NCBI GenBank assembly: GCA_025458365.1 | Contig: JALOSP010000008.1 | Coordinates: 1 to 16,070, forward strand | DNA length: 16,070 bases | DNA from: Hyphomonadaceae bacterium | Lineage (GTDB): Bacteria; Pseudomonadota; Alphaproteobacteria; Caulobacterales; Aquidulcibacteraceae | Reading direction: 5' to 3' | Shown here: positions 1 through 7,035 of the stretch, in pieces | How positions within the stretch are numbered: the stretch's first letter is position 1 | Layout: the number at the start of each line of letters is the position of its first letter | The notes under the pieces: model-generated | What the model was told of the DNA's origin: nothing | Seen by the model: the letters and a program-made list of their open reading frames with translations, nothing else | Databases searched by the model: none | Translations under genes and position numbers: made by a program

Positions 1-444
1 CCTGTCAATCAGTCCCCGGCCAACCCCGATCCGTCCGCCCACGCCCGCCTGATCCGCGAGACCTCCGATGTGCGAGCCCAATTGTCAGCCGCGGCGAGTG
101 CAGCTGACGGCACGTTGGGCAACGATCTGCGCCGGATGGACAAGGCAACACGCGCCGTGGTGGACTCGCTGGAGAAAGACCCGTCCAACCTGTCGCATGT
201 GCAACGGATGTTCACCTATTACCTACCGTCGGCAGCGCAGTTGCTGAATGCCCGGCGCGAGGTGGCCGGCACCGGCAACACTGCCCATCAAGGCGAAATC
301 GACGGGATGTTCTCGCGGCTGGCTGACGCGTTCGAGGACTTTGTGGCCCGAATCAACGGAACCGACATCCGCAGCCTGGAAATCGATCTGAAGCTGCTGG
401 AACAGTCGCTGGATGCGGAATTCGACACGGTGAAAAAGGGCTGA
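1..444 (+). CDS. XpaC-like protein (5-bromo-4-chloroindolyl phosphate hydrolysis family), C-terminal part
   Basis: The frame is open from base 1, so the gene starts upstream and only the last 147 residues are visible. A GTG at 70 is in frame but has no clear ribosome binding site, and coding sequence continues before it, so I do not treat it as the start. The visible part is helical and charged. It carries an arginine/phenylalanine-then-YYLP segment (RMFTYYLPSAAQLLNARREV), which is the typical signature of the XpaC family, in which this segment is followed by a conserved Leu-rich helix. Family knowledge: XpaC-like proteins often lie beside telA (toxic-anion/tellurite resistance) genes and their biochemical role is poorly defined; telA would lie outside this window. 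The stop (TGA 442-444) is 17 bp from the convergent stop of the DedA gene. Assignment rests on motif recognition only. Confidence 0.68.
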   Translation, partial: PVNQSPANPDPSAHARLIRETSDVRAQLSAAASAADGTLGNDLRRMDKATRAVVDSLEKDPSNLSHVQRMFTYYLPSAAQLLNARREVAGTGNTAHQGEIDGMFSRLADAFEDFVARINGTDIRSLEIDLKLLEQSLDAEFDTVKKG

Positions 445-461
445 GCCGACACAACCAGGCG

Positions 462-1001
462 TCAAACCGCCGCGCGCCCGCGCCACCAGCGCACTGCAAG
501 AACCATGAGCAAACCCATAACCACGAGAGCAGCAAGCGCCCAGCCCGCCCGGGCGACGACCATGGGCCCGGCGATGCTGCCCAGAGCATGCAGCGCGGCA
601 AATGCGACCGCGACATAAAGCCCGGCTGATGCCGTCATCCAGGCCAGGAACTGGACAAACCCGACCTTGAACCAGCCGGCAGCCAGATAGAGCGGGATCC
701 GCGTTCCCGGCACAAAGCGTGCCGTCATCATGGCAATGCCGATCCGGTTCCTGACGGTATCACCGAGCGTGCTGACCGCCGGTTTGGACGCCAGACGTGC
801 CGCCCAGGCATGGGCGTGGGCCAGCCTGCCAACCCAGTATTTCCAGACATCCGAGGCACACAGTCCAGCCCAGACCGTGAAGAACAGGGCGACACGGTGC
901 TCGGGCATAGCCAAAGCTGTCGCGGCAGCGGCAAACACCGCGGCATCTTCTTGCACGAAAGGCCCGAAAGCTGCCGCGAGGAAAGCTGCGTGGTCCTGCA
1001 C
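462..1001 (-). CDS. DedA/VTT-domain (SNARE-associated) integral membrane protein
   Basis: A 179-residue membrane protein. Family knowledge: DedA/VTT proteins act in membrane homeostasis, some as undecaprenyl-phosphate or phospholipid flippases. Visible motifs in order: an N-terminal re-entrant-type segment with F-x-x-ED (residues 15-19), D51 in the SDVWKYWVGR segment, the family R-F-x-P-G-x-R motif at residues 95-101 followed by IPLYLAAG, then hydrophobic helices at about 110-145 and 150-171 and a basic tail RWWRGR. I chose GTG at 1001 because a purine-rich GGAGGGGGAA stretch lies just upstream and the family motif begins about ten residues in. In-frame ATGs at 1085 and 1112 would add 28-37 residues of non-membrane sequence and run into the gshB leader. 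It is divergent from gshB and convergent with the XpaC-like gene. Confidence 0.72.
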   Translation of the reverse strand: MQDHAAFLAAAFGPFVQEDAAVFAAAATALAMPEHRVALFFTVWAGLCASDVWKYWVGRLAHAHAWAARLASKPAVSTLGDTVRNRIGIAMMTARFVPGTRIPLYLAAGWFKVGFVQFLAWMTASAGLYVAVAFAALHALGSIAGPMVVARAGWALAALVVMGLLMVLAVRWWRGRAAV

Positions 1002-1091
1002 TGCGGCTTCCCCCTCCCCTGCCAATCGCGCCGCGTGACAGGCGATCAATGATCCCGCACATTGCAGCGCGCTGACGCGTCGCATAACAGA

Positions 1092-1106
1092 GTGATGGCG
1101 TATCAC
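1092..1106. promoter_or_regulatory. GTGAT-N5-ATCAC dyad between dedA-like gene and gshB
   Basis: A perfect 5-bp inverted repeat with a 5-bp centre lies 15 bp before the gshB start in the divergent intergenic region. It could be an operator for either gene. The GTGA/TCAC half-sites are separated by seven bases, not the six of a CRP/FNR site, so I do not assign a regulator. A dyad this short can occur by chance. Confidence 0.2.
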
Positions 1107-1121
1107 AAGCATGAGTGACTG

Positions 1122-2096
1122 ATGACCGGACCCCTGCGCGTTGCGATCCAGATGGATCCGATCGAATCCATATCGATTGGCGGCGATACGACCTTTGCGA
1201 TGGCCCTCTCCGCCCAGGCCCGCGGCCACAGGCTGTGGGTCTATGGCCCCGGAGTGCTGGGCTGGCATCAAGGACGGATCATGGCGCCCGCGCGCCCTGT
1301 CACAGTGCGTGACGAGCCTGGCAATCATGTGAACATGGGTGACGAGGTGATGCTGGATCTGGCATCGGACGTCGATGTCGTCCTCATGCGACAGGATCCG
1401 CCATTCGACATGGCCTACCTCACCGCCGCCCATCTGCTGGAATGCCTGAAAGGCACAACGCTTGTGGTGAATGATCCGTTCTGGGTGCGCTCAAGCCCGG
1501 AGAAAATCTTCCCGCTGATGTTTGCAGACCTGATGCCGCCGACACTGGTCAGCCGGGATCGCAGCGCGATCCGCAGCTTCTTCGACGTCCACAAGGATAT
1601 CGTGGTCAAGCCATTGTTCGGCAATGCCGGAGCAGGTGTGTTCCGGATCAAGCCCGGTGACGGCAATCTGGGCGCCTTGCTGGACATGTTCTTTGGCACA
1701 TCGCGCGAGCCGGTGATGGTCCAGGCCTTCATTCCTGACGTGTTTGCCGGTGACAAGAGGATCCTGATTGTGAATGGCGAACCGGTCGGCGTGCTCAACC
1801 GGATTCCCCAAGGTGACGATATCCGCTCCAATCTCGCGGCGGGGGGAAAGCCTGCCCATGCCGAATTGAGCGATCAGGACAGGGCAATCTGCGCCAGGCT
1901 AGGCCCTGTGCTGCAGGAGCGCGGCTTGCTGTTTGTCGGGATCGACGTGATCGCCGGGCGCTTGACCGAGATCAATGTCACATCGCCAACAGGTGCACGG
2001 GCCATCATGTCCATGACGGGGGTTGATGCGACCGCCCTGATGTGGGATGCGATTGGCACACGGGTCGGTACCGGGCGCCAAAACCAGCCTGGATGA
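1122..2096 (+). CDS. gshB: Glutathione synthase (ATP-grasp)
   Basis: Glutathione synthase joins gamma-glutamylcysteine and glycine using ATP, the second step of glutathione synthesis, in the cytoplasm. At 324 residues it is close to the usual ~315. Family blocks visible in order: QMDPIE near residue 10; RQDPPFDMAYLTA at 90-102; VNDPFWVRSSPEKIF at 116-130; DLMPPTL at 136-142; the ATP-binding KPLFGNAGAGVF at 163-174 (most relatives have GNGGAGVF, so one Gly is Ala here); GDKRI at 210-214; NRIP and RSN around 226-237; and the C-terminal GIDVI...TEINVTSPTG at 273-291. ATG 1122 is the first usable start because the ATG at 1111 hits a stop after three codons. No good Shine-Dalgarno is visible. It is followed co-directionally by yifB after 128 bp; gshA is not in the window. 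Confidence 0.95.
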   Translation: MTGPLRVAIQMDPIESISIGGDTTFAMALSAQARGHRLWVYGPGVLGWHQGRIMAPARPVTVRDEPGNHVNMGDEVMLDLASDVDVVLMRQDPPFDMAYLTAAHLLECLKGTTLVVNDPFWVRSSPEKIFPLMFADLMPPTLVSRDRSAIRSFFDVHKDIVVKPLFGNAGAGVFRIKPGDGNLGALLDMFFGTSREPVMVQAFIPDVFAGDKRILIVNGEPVGVLNRIPQGDDIRSNLAAGGKPAHAELSDQDRAICARLGPVLQERGLLFVGIDVIAGRLTEINVTSPTGARAIMSMTGVDATALMWDAIGTRVGTGRQNQPG

Positions 2097-2141
2097 TCAC
2101 TGTTCAGCGATAGTCCACAGGACGGACGCGGGCAGAATCAG

Positions 2142-2160
2142 TTAAAATACACCCTATGAT
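2142..2160 (+). promoter_or_regulatory. Possible yifB promoter (-10 TATGAT)
   Basis: TATGAT at 2155-2160 matches five of six bases of the sigma-70 -10 consensus in the AT-rich gap between gshB and yifB. No good -35 lies at 16-18 bp. A start near 2167 would give a leader of about 58 nt. The element is immediately followed by a hairpin with a seven-T loop (2156-2174). Confidence 0.3.
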
Positions 2161-2174
2161 CTTTTTTTGATCAT
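2156..2174. repeat. Inverted repeat ATGATC-T7-GATCAT upstream of yifB
   Basis: A perfect 6-bp inverted repeat flanks an uninterrupted run of seven T (2162-2168). The arms overlap the proposed -10 of yifB. It could be an operator, or a weak terminator for gshB if the T run acts as the loop edge. The T run is in the loop rather than after the stem, so a classical intrinsic terminator is unlikely. Confidence 0.4.
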
Positions 2175-2224
2175 GATATGTTCTGCTTATGCTTCCCGGT
2201 TGTGGAAGTTTCGGGGGCGGAATG

Positions 2225-3817
2225 ATGGTCGCAAGGGTTGTCACTTGGTCATTCAATGGTGTGGAGGCCCGGCGCGTTGATGTGCAGGTCCAGATCACCG
2301 ATTGCGGAACGCTGGGCTACTTCTCGATTGTCGGTTTGGGCGACAAGGCGGTGGCCGAGAGCCGCGAGCGTGTACGCTCGGCCTTCGCCTCCATCGGCCT
2401 GGCGATCCCGGCCAAGCGGGTCCTTGTCAATCTCGCTCCTGCCGACCTGCCCAAGGAAGGCGCGCATTATGACGCGCCAATCGCAATCGCCATTCTGGCC
2501 GCAATGGGGGTCATCCCGTCTGACGCGACAGAACGGCTGGCCGTAATCGGTGAATTGGGGCTGGATGGAAGCTGGCAAGCTGTCGCCGGCGCCCTGCCCG
2601 CTGCCATGGCCAGTGTGGCGGAGGGCTTGACCCTCATGTGTCCTGCAGGCGCTGCAGAAGAGGCGGCATGGTCTGGCGGACAGGTTCTGGCTGCCCATTC
2701 GCTCATGGGGGCGATCAACCATCTGCGCGGCATCGCACCCTTGGACGCAGCCATGCGTGGCGCACTGGACGAAGGGGGTGCAGGCCCCGACCTGAAAGAT
2801 GTGCGCGGACAGGAACAGGCCAAGCGGGCACTCGAAATCGCCGCTGCAGGCGGCCACAATCTGCTGTTTGTCGGACCACCCGGCGCAGGCAAATCCATGC
2901 TGGCCAGCCGCCTGCCCGGACTTCTGCCACCGCTGGATGCGCGCGAATTGCTGGATGTTTCGATGATCCATTCGGTCGCCGGCATGCTGGAGCGCGGACG
3001 TCTGACCCGGCGCCGCCCTTATCGGGCACCGCACCACTCGGCGTCGATGGCAGCGCTGACTGGCGGAGGACCGCGGGCAAGGCCGGGCGAAGTCTCGCTC
3101 GCCCATCTCGGGGTGCTGTTTCTCGATGAACTGGCAGAGTTCCACAGCCAAGCGCTGGACGCCTTGCGTCAGCCATTGGAAACCGGCGAAGTCGTTGTTG
3201 CAAGGGCCAGCCGCCACGTCACCTACCCGGCCAGATTCCAGCTTGTGGCCGCCATGAACCCCTGCCGTTGCGGCGCTGCCGCAGGGCGGACCTGCGGCAA
3301 GGCTCCCAAGTGCATGATGAGCTACCAGTCCCGCATCTCAGGCCCGCTGCTTGACCGGATCGATATCCAGCTCGACATTCCGGCGGTCAGCGCGGCAGAC
3401 CTTGCCGCACCACCTGCCAGCGAAGGCAGTGCAGACGTGGCAGCACGCGTCGCTGCGGCAAGAGCCTTGCAATCACAGCGGGCTGAGGCGCTGATGGCAG
3501 GCGGAAACGGTGCCATCGTCGGGACGACCAATGCGACGCTGGCTGGATCGGCCCTCGATGAGGTTGCAACGCCAGATGCTGCCGGGTTGGAACTGCTCAG
3601 ACGCGCTGCCGATGCGATGCGGATGTCGGCGCGGGCCTATCACCGCACCTTGAAAGTGGCCCGCACCATCGCCGATCTCGATGGCGTGGCCGATGTCCGC
3701 CGGATCCATATTGCCGAGGCCCTGTCCTACCGCCGGGCCGACCCTGGCATGCCGCAGGCCCTGGCTGCAGCACCAGCCAGGACAAGTTCGGGTCGGGCGC
3801 ACGCGGTCTCAGGCTAG
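2225..3817 (+). CDS. YifB/ComM-family Mg-chelatase-like AAA+ ATPase
   Basis: A 530-residue AAA+ ATPase of the YifB/ComM family. Known role in naturally transformable relatives: ComM is a hexameric helicase promoting branch migration during DNA integration; in non-competent species the role is unclear. Layout: an N-terminal ChlI-like/Lon-S5-fold domain (MVARVVTWSFNGVEARRVDV, then NLAPADLPKEGAHYDAPIA around 79-97), Walker A GPPGAGKS at 217-224, PYRAPHHSAS at 275-284, Walker B VLFLDE at 297-302, then a cysteine cluster NPCRCG...CGKAPKC as in the family, and the C-terminal helical lid ending in a helix around ALSYR. I chose ATG 2225 because it gives the family N-terminus MVARV and sits six bases after GGGGGC; ATG 2222 adds one Met, and ATG 2189 adds a glycine-rich leader unlike relatives. 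It follows gshB in the same direction. Confidence 0.93.
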   Translation: MVARVVTWSFNGVEARRVDVQVQITDCGTLGYFSIVGLGDKAVAESRERVRSAFASIGLAIPAKRVLVNLAPADLPKEGAHYDAPIAIAILAAMGVIPSDATERLAVIGELGLDGSWQAVAGALPAAMASVAEGLTLMCPAGAAEEAAWSGGQVLAAHSLMGAINHLRGIAPLDAAMRGALDEGGAGPDLKDVRGQEQAKRALEIAAAGGHNLLFVGPPGAGKSMLASRLPGLLPPLDARELLDVSMIHSVAGMLERGRLTRRRPYRAPHHSASMAALTGGGPRARPGEVSLAHLGVLFLDELAEFHSQALDALRQPLETGEVVVARASRHVTYPARFQLVAAMNPCRCGAAAGRTCGKAPKCMMSYQSRISGPLLDRIDIQLDIPAVSAADLAAPPASEGSADVAARVAAARALQSQRAEALMAGGNGAIVGTTNATLAGSALDEVATPDAAGLELLRRAADAMRMSARAYHRTLKVARTIADLDGVADVRRIHIAEALSYRRADPGMPQALAAAPARTSSGRAHAVSG

Positions 3818-3818
3818 T

Positions 3819-3965
3819 GTATCGTGCCGAAAAGCGGGAACCGGTTTTCGACATAAAACGATGCTACATCCGGATACTAGACCATCATGATGTATCATGG
3901 AAACGGCAGGATGGTCTAGATCCATGTGCTCCTGTTTCGATGATTCCATCAAAACCGGAGCACAT
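3819..3965. repeat. Compound extragenic palindrome cluster (three consecutive hairpins)
   Basis: Three inverted repeats lie end to end, beginning two bases after the yifB stop. (1) 3819-3864: outer arms GTATCGT/ACGATGC (one G-T pair) enclosing CGAAAA (3828-3833) and CGG (3835-3837), paired with CCG (3841-3843) and TTTTCG (3845-3850) around a GAA loop. (2) 3877-3919: a perfect 10-bp pair CTAGACCATC/GATGGTCTAG. (3) 3924-3965: ATGTGCTCC/GGAGCACAT with an inner stem GTTTcGATG/CATCaAAAC, forming a 42-nt hairpin with two mismatches. The AAAAGCGGGAACCGGTTTTC core resembles alphaproteobacterial extragenic repeat families. Hairpin 1 may also stop yifB transcripts, although it has no T-tract. Open reading frames across it are not credible genes. 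The rest of the gap, 3966-4048, shows nothing further. Confidence 0.75.
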
Positions 3966-4048
3966 TGATCTGACACCGGTCTTGCCGGGCGGCGGGCCTG
4001 GAACCGGGCGTGTGGAGCGTGTGACTTCCCGTTGGTTCGAAACGCGCC

Positions 4049-4879
4049 CTACAGCACGAAGTCCGCCCACACCGGAACATGGTCGCTTGGCCTGTCCCAG
4101 CTTCGGGCATCTCGCAGAATCGAAAAGCTTTCCGGCTGGACTGCCGAAGTCATTGCGCCACCAGTCCAGATATGGTCCAGCCTGCGGCCACGGTCATTCT
4201 TCTGCCAGTCCGGCGAGCGGTAGCTCCACCAGCTTGACAGTTTGATCTGCGGGCCATGCGCCATCCGCGCCACGTCGCTCAGGGCGCCTTCAGCGAGGAT
4301 CGCCCGGACCATATCGGTCTCCACCGGGGTATGGCTCACGACCTTGAGCAGGGCCTTGTGCGACCACACATCGTGTTCTTCGGGCGCCACATTGATATCA
4401 CCGGTGACAATCAGGCTGTCGCCTGCCCGGGCACGGTAATGGGTCCGCATCCGGTCGAGGAAGTCCAGCTTGTGGGCAAACTTGGGATTGATTTCGGTGT
4501 CCGGTTCATCGCCTCCGGCGGGCACGTACAGACAGTGCAATTCAGGCCCCGCCCCGTCGCCGATCCGCACAGCGGCAACCCGCGCCTCCCCGGCACGGCA
4601 GAAGTCCGGCCCGTCAACTGCAACAAGCGGCACCCGTGATGCGATGGCAACGCCATGCCACCCCTTCTGGCCGCGGACATGAATGTGGTTCAACCCCGCG
4701 GCCTGCAAGGCGGCAAATGGAAACTCTCCATCCCTGCACTTGATTTCCTGCAGGCAAAGGACATCGACCCCAGACGCGGCGATCATGGTTTCAACCAGTC
4801 CAGCGCGCAACCGCACCGAGTTGATATTCCAGGTCGCGATGCGCAAGCGAGACGGGTCTGTGTGCGAAGTTGGGCTCAT
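4049..4879 (-). CDS. xth: Exodeoxyribonuclease III family DNA repair nuclease
   Basis: A 276-residue member of the exonuclease III / AP endonuclease family, which cuts at abasic sites and removes 3' blocks in base excision repair. All family catalytic positions are visible: N18 in TWNINS, E45 in LQEIK, Y118 in LYVPAGGDEP, D161 and N163 in TGDINVAP, D235 in RRLDHIW, and H267 in PSDHVPV. The YVPAGG variant of the tyrosine loop is, from memory, typical of the alphaproteobacterial subgroup. E. coli XthA is 268 residues. ATG 4879 is the first in-frame start; no strong Shine-Dalgarno is visible. It lies 67 bp downstream of the hybrid kinase on the same strand, so the two could share a transcript, with no obvious functional link. 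No convincing SOS box is seen upstream. Confidence 0.92.
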   Translation of the reverse strand: MSPTSHTDPSRLRIATWNINSVRLRAGLVETMIAASGVDVLCLQEIKCRDGEFPFAALQAAGLNHIHVRGQKGWHGVAIASRVPLVAVDGPDFCRAGEARVAAVRIGDGAGPELHCLYVPAGGDEPDTEINPKFAHKLDFLDRMRTHYRARAGDSLIVTGDINVAPEEHDVWSHKALLKVVSHTPVETDMVRAILAEGALSDVARMAHGPQIKLSSWWSYRSPDWQKNDRGRRLDHIWTGGAMTSAVQPESFSILRDARSWDRPSDHVPVWADFVL

Positions 4880-4946
4880 GTCCGGCTCGGCTGGTCAGGG
4901 TCTTCCGGCCTCATAGAGCGTTTGGCTGCGCCACGCCAGACAAGGC

Positions 4947-6917
4947 TCATCCTGTGGCAGATTGGTCCGCGGCGTGGCCCTGATCCCATGTCTCTGGCTT
5001 GCTCAGCGCCTGCTCGATGGCCGCAAACAGGCGCTCGGGCCGGATCGGTTTGGCCACATGGTCATCCATCCCGGCATCGAGGCACTCGCGCACATGGTGG
5101 GTCATGGCATTGGCCGTCAAGGCCACCACCGGTGTCCGCCGTCTGCCAGTTGCCGCCTCGCGTGCCCTGATCTGGCGGGTTGCATCGTGACCGCACATCA
5201 CTGGCATCTGAATATCCATCAGGATCAGATCGAAGTGCTCTTGCTCCCACATGGCCAGCGCTTCTGCCCCGTCATGGGCAAAGACTGCCTCAAGGCCGAT
5301 GTGTTCCAGCATCAGCTGCAACACGAGGCGGTTGTGCGCGTTGTCGTCGGCCGCGAGGATCCGCAAGTCCTGGCCGCCCGGCTCGTCCATGGCCTCGCCA
5401 GCATCCGGACTGTCAGCGGGTACAAGGCTGTCCTGCTCGGCGGCAGCAGACCCGATCTGAGGCGACAGCACCACAGATTGCGGCCGGTGTGCCACTTGCA
5501 GGTCCAGCGACACCCGAAACAGGCTGCCAGTGCCGGGCTGACTCTCGACTTCGATCCGGCCGCCCATGGTTGAAATCAATTGCTGGCAGATGGCCAGCCC
5601 AAGCCCGGAACCGCCAAACCTGCGGGTCGTGCTGGCATCGGCCTGGGAGAACCGGTCGAACAGGCGGCTGCGTGCCTCCTCGTCCATGCCGATCCCGGTA
5701 TCGCGCACTTCAATGCACAGGGTCCGCACGCCTTTGTGTGGCATCGACACGTCGAGGTCGATCATCACACCGCCTCTTTCAGTGAATTTCACCGCATTCG
5801 ACACCAGGTTATACAAGACCTGGCGCAGGCGCGTTGGGTCACCCTGACACCAGCCATCCACGTCGCCTGTGGCCCGCACAGCCAGACTGATGCCCTTCTC
5901 ATGGGCGCGGCTGGTGAACACGGCTTCGGCTGACCGGACAATGGAGTCCGCCTGGAAGGGGATATTTTCAAGCTCCATCTTGCCGGATTCAATCTTGGCA
6001 AGGTCAAGCACATCGTTGAGCAAAGCGAGCAGTGTCGAACCGGACTCTCGGACCACGCTCAGCATGCGGGATTGCCGTTCATCGAGCGCCGTCCTCGACA
6101 GCGCTTCTGCCATGCCGAGCACTCCATTCAGCGGCGTGCGAATTTCATGGCTCATCTGCGCAAGGAACGCCGATTTGGCGCGGTCTGCTGCCTCGGCTGC
6201 GGACTTGGCTGCTTCCAGATCGCTGGTCCGCTCGGCGATCCGCACCTCCAGTTCGACCGCATGGGCACCCAGCTCACGGTGCGCTTGCGACAGCTCGACA
6301 GCCTGTTCGCGAAACAACTTGCCAACCCGCCACCAGCACGAACCGGCGAGCGCCACGCAAAGGAACAGCACCAGCAGACTGGCGATCATGAATTGGCCAG
6401 CCTGGCGTTGTTCGCGTGCAAGGGCGCTGGTCAGATCATCCCGCAACGTCTTCAAAGCCTGGGCCGCATGACCGGCGAGGCTTGCATAGTGCGCAACCAC
6501 CAACATGCTGATGCCGGTTTGTGCCCGGCCATTGGCCGCAAACGCCACCGCGCCCAGCTCGATCTCGCCTTTCAGCCGGACAAGATCATAGATCGCGGCC
6601 ACCGTGTCGCTGGAGGCGCCACTGGGCACACTGGCGACCGCTTCCAGCAACTGGTCCACGCGCCGGTCGTTGGCTGCCTCAAAGCGACTCAGATCGCCTT
6701 GGGCATGCAGGAGCACGCTCCTCTGGGCCATGTTGGTGGCTCGGATGTCAGTTTCGACCGCGTCAGACCAGAGCCTTTCGAAACGGCTGATCGCCTCGGC
6801 CCCCTGACTCAGGCGATGAATCGAATGACTGGCCAGCAAAGCACCGATCAAGGCGCCAGCCAGGCTGAACAGGATCGCTGTCAGTATCCACGATTTGATA
6901 GACCGGGTCATGGGCAT
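4947..6917 (-). CDS. Membrane-bound hybrid sensor histidine kinase with receiver domain
   Basis: A 656-residue hybrid kinase. A transmembrane helix (about 9-30) and a second one (about 175-195) bracket a ~145-residue periplasmic region predicted to be helical and reminiscent of four-helix-bundle sensors. A coiled coil (about 200-248) leads straight into HisKA with phosphoacceptor H257 in SHEIRTPLNG; I see no HAMP or PAS domain. The ATPase domain has the N box N370/N374, the G1 box DTGIG at 406-410 and the G2 box GGSGLGL at 435-441. A linker then leads to a receiver domain with acidic D524/D525, phosphoacceptor D568 in MDIQMP and K623 in VAKP. All key residues are intact, so it should autophosphorylate and relay internally to D568. 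There is no response regulator or Hpt gene beside it, so its output partner must be elsewhere (orphan kinase). ATG 6917 or 6911 are both possible starts. Confidence 0.92.
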   Translation of the reverse strand: MPMTRSIKSWILTAILFSLAGALIGALLASHSIHRLSQGAEAISRFERLWSDAVETDIRATNMAQRSVLLHAQGDLSRFEAANDRRVDQLLEAVASVPSGASSDTVAAIYDLVRLKGEIELGAVAFAANGRAQTGISMLVVAHYASLAGHAAQALKTLRDDLTSALAREQRQAGQFMIASLLVLFLCVALAGSCWWRVGKLFREQAVELSQAHRELGAHAVELEVRIAERTSDLEAAKSAAEAADRAKSAFLAQMSHEIRTPLNGVLGMAEALSRTALDERQSRMLSVVRESGSTLLALLNDVLDLAKIESGKMELENIPFQADSIVRSAEAVFTSRAHEKGISLAVRATGDVDGWCQGDPTRLRQVLYNLVSNAVKFTERGGVMIDLDVSMPHKGVRTLCIEVRDTGIGMDEEARSRLFDRFSQADASTTRRFGGSGLGLAICQQLISTMGGRIEVESQPGTGSLFRVSLDLQVAHRPQSVVLSPQIGSAAAEQDSLVPADSPDAGEAMDEPGGQDLRILAADDNAHNRLVLQLMLEHIGLEAVFAHDGAEALAMWEQEHFDLILMDIQMPVMCGHDATRQIRAREAATGRRRTPVVALTANAMTHHVRECLDAGMDDHVAKPIRPERLFAAIEQALSKPETWDQGHAADQSATG

Positions 6918-7035
6918 GACACCAAGCTGTCACACGAGATTGACCGCAAGGTTAACGCAACTGCTTAGAAACCTCTTATAGAACAGTAACTTTGAACTGC
7001 CTTCATCGACCAGGTAGTGAGCGCTGGCCGGATGT

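Noticed and set aside
1092..1106. CRP/FNR-type site before gshB
   Set aside because: Half-sites are spaced by seven bases instead of six and lack the outer T/A.
2102..2116. Alphaproteobacterial LexA box (GTTC-N7-GTTC) after gshB
   Set aside because: The second half reads GTCC, and the neighbouring genes are not typical SOS members.
2249..3217. 322-codon open frame on the minus strand inside yifB
   Set aside because: Antisense shadow of a clearly recognised gene in GC-rich DNA; no recognisable domain or ribosome binding site.
3817..4245. 142-codon plus-strand frame after yifB
   Set aside because: Its first part is the palindrome cluster and its second part is antisense to xth.
6940..6965. 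CtrA site (TTAA-N7-TTAA) upstream of the hybrid kinase
   Set aside because: Only one TTAAC half-site is present; nothing matches at seven-base spacing.
6072..6968. 298-codon open frame opposite the hybrid kinase
   Set aside because: Shadow frame with no motif; the opposite strand has full histidine kinase signatures.
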